NCBI GenBank assembly: GCA_011046175.1
Contig: DSBB01000140.1
Span: forward strand, 1-13,767
Origin: Candidatus Hydrogenedentota bacterium
GTDB lineage: Bacteria > Hydrogenedentota > Hydrogenedentia > Hydrogenedentales > CAITNO01
DNA length: 13,767 bases
Direction of reading: 5' to 3'
Position numbers and translations under genes: made by a program. This document shows, piece by piece, positions 13,586-13,767 of this stretch; the first letter of the stretch is position 1, and every line of letters starts with the position of its first letter. The notes below the pieces were generated by a model. That model was not told the origin of the DNA and did no database searches. It saw only the letters and a list, made by a program, of their open reading frames with translations.

Positions 13586-13767
13586 TCAGCCCTGTTGCGT
13601 TGGCGTGACGCGGCGTCCCCCAATAATCCGCGTCCGCAACGCCCGCGCCGCGGCGCATTGATCTGTTGCGGCGGTAACGGCGGTGACTACGGCGACAATT
13701 TGCGCGCCTTGTTTCAACACAAGGTCTACATTGTCCAACTTGATGCCGCCCATGCACGTAAAGGGGA
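13586..13767 (-). CDS. thiE: Thiamine-phosphate synthase, C-terminal part (5' end beyond the window)
   Basis: Only the last 59 residues are present, because the gene runs off the right edge. They show the C-terminal signature of ThiE: CMGGIKLDNVDLVLKQGAQI, where GGI is the phosphate-binding loop, then VAVVTAVTAATDQCAAARAL, matching the family's 'GA.giAVvsaI..a.dp..aar.l'. ThiE joins the thiazole and pyrimidine phosphates to make thiamine phosphate in the cytoplasm. The stop codon is TGA at 13586-13588. About 150 bases without recognisable features separate it from the convergent NagB-family gene. Identification is good despite the short length. Confidence 0.82.
   Translation of the reverse strand, partial: PFTCMGGIKLDNVDLVLKQGAQIVAVVTAVTAATDQCAAARALRTRIIGGRRVTPTQQG

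Overview
The window is GC-rich bacterial chromosome (about 60% GC or a little more by eye, standard code, good Shine-Dalgarno sites). It holds two blocks: a phage-derived structural gene cassette (about 229-9013, all minus strand) and a run of ordinary chromosomal genes (9256 to the end). No ribosomal or taxon-marker gene is present. The style of the dispersed short repeats recalls poorly cultured phyla known mostly from metagenomes, such as Hydrogenedentota or other PVC-like groups. That is a guess, not a determination.

Phage-derived cassette, in transcription order (right to left): portal protein (7748-9013), prohead protease (6947-7639), a 65-residue XhlA-like membrane peptide (6746-6943), a stand-alone LigD-type 3'-phosphoesterase-like protein (5857-6573), a capsid-decoration-like protein (5438-5809), an HK97-fold-like major capsid protein (4379-5425), a head-tail connector-like protein (3914-4315), a Dit-like distal tail protein (3164-3847), a tail hub protein with an inserted staphylococcal-nuclease (SNase) domain whose catalytic residues all look intact (1413-3167), a receptor-binding/fibre-like protein (840-1358) and an M15-type metallopeptidase (229-696). 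No terminase precedes the portal. No tail tube or tape-measure gene lies between the connector and Dit, and there is no integrase or repressor in view. The cassette is either a prophage remnant, a module whose other parts lie elsewhere, or a domesticated phage-derived particle. The nuclease-bearing hub and the DNA-end-processing enzyme make it unusual.

Intercistronic repeats: most longer spacers between the cassette genes consist largely of short-unit tandem or inverted repeats (7-bp TTTCGGG or TATAGGG units, 9-bp GGTCGGACA or TGATCCGTC units, GTAGGATAG-like units). In five genes the repeat tract covers the stop codon and runs to near the next ribosome binding site. A separate 53-bp repeat with a GGGACTGTCCC core occurs two and a half times in tandem at the left edge, and a diverged copy follows the XhlA-like gene.

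Chromosomal block: a B12-binding-type radical SAM protein (9256-11031) lies downstream of a TetR regulator (11069-12094) with an uncommon N-terminal extension of about 135 residues. A 14-bp palindrome (12117-12130) just upstream is a likely autoregulatory operator for this pair. On the plus strand is a NagB-family (glucosamine-6-phosphate isomerase-like) protein (12503-13435). Facing it at the right edge is the C-terminal end of thiamine-phosphate synthase (13586-13767, minus).
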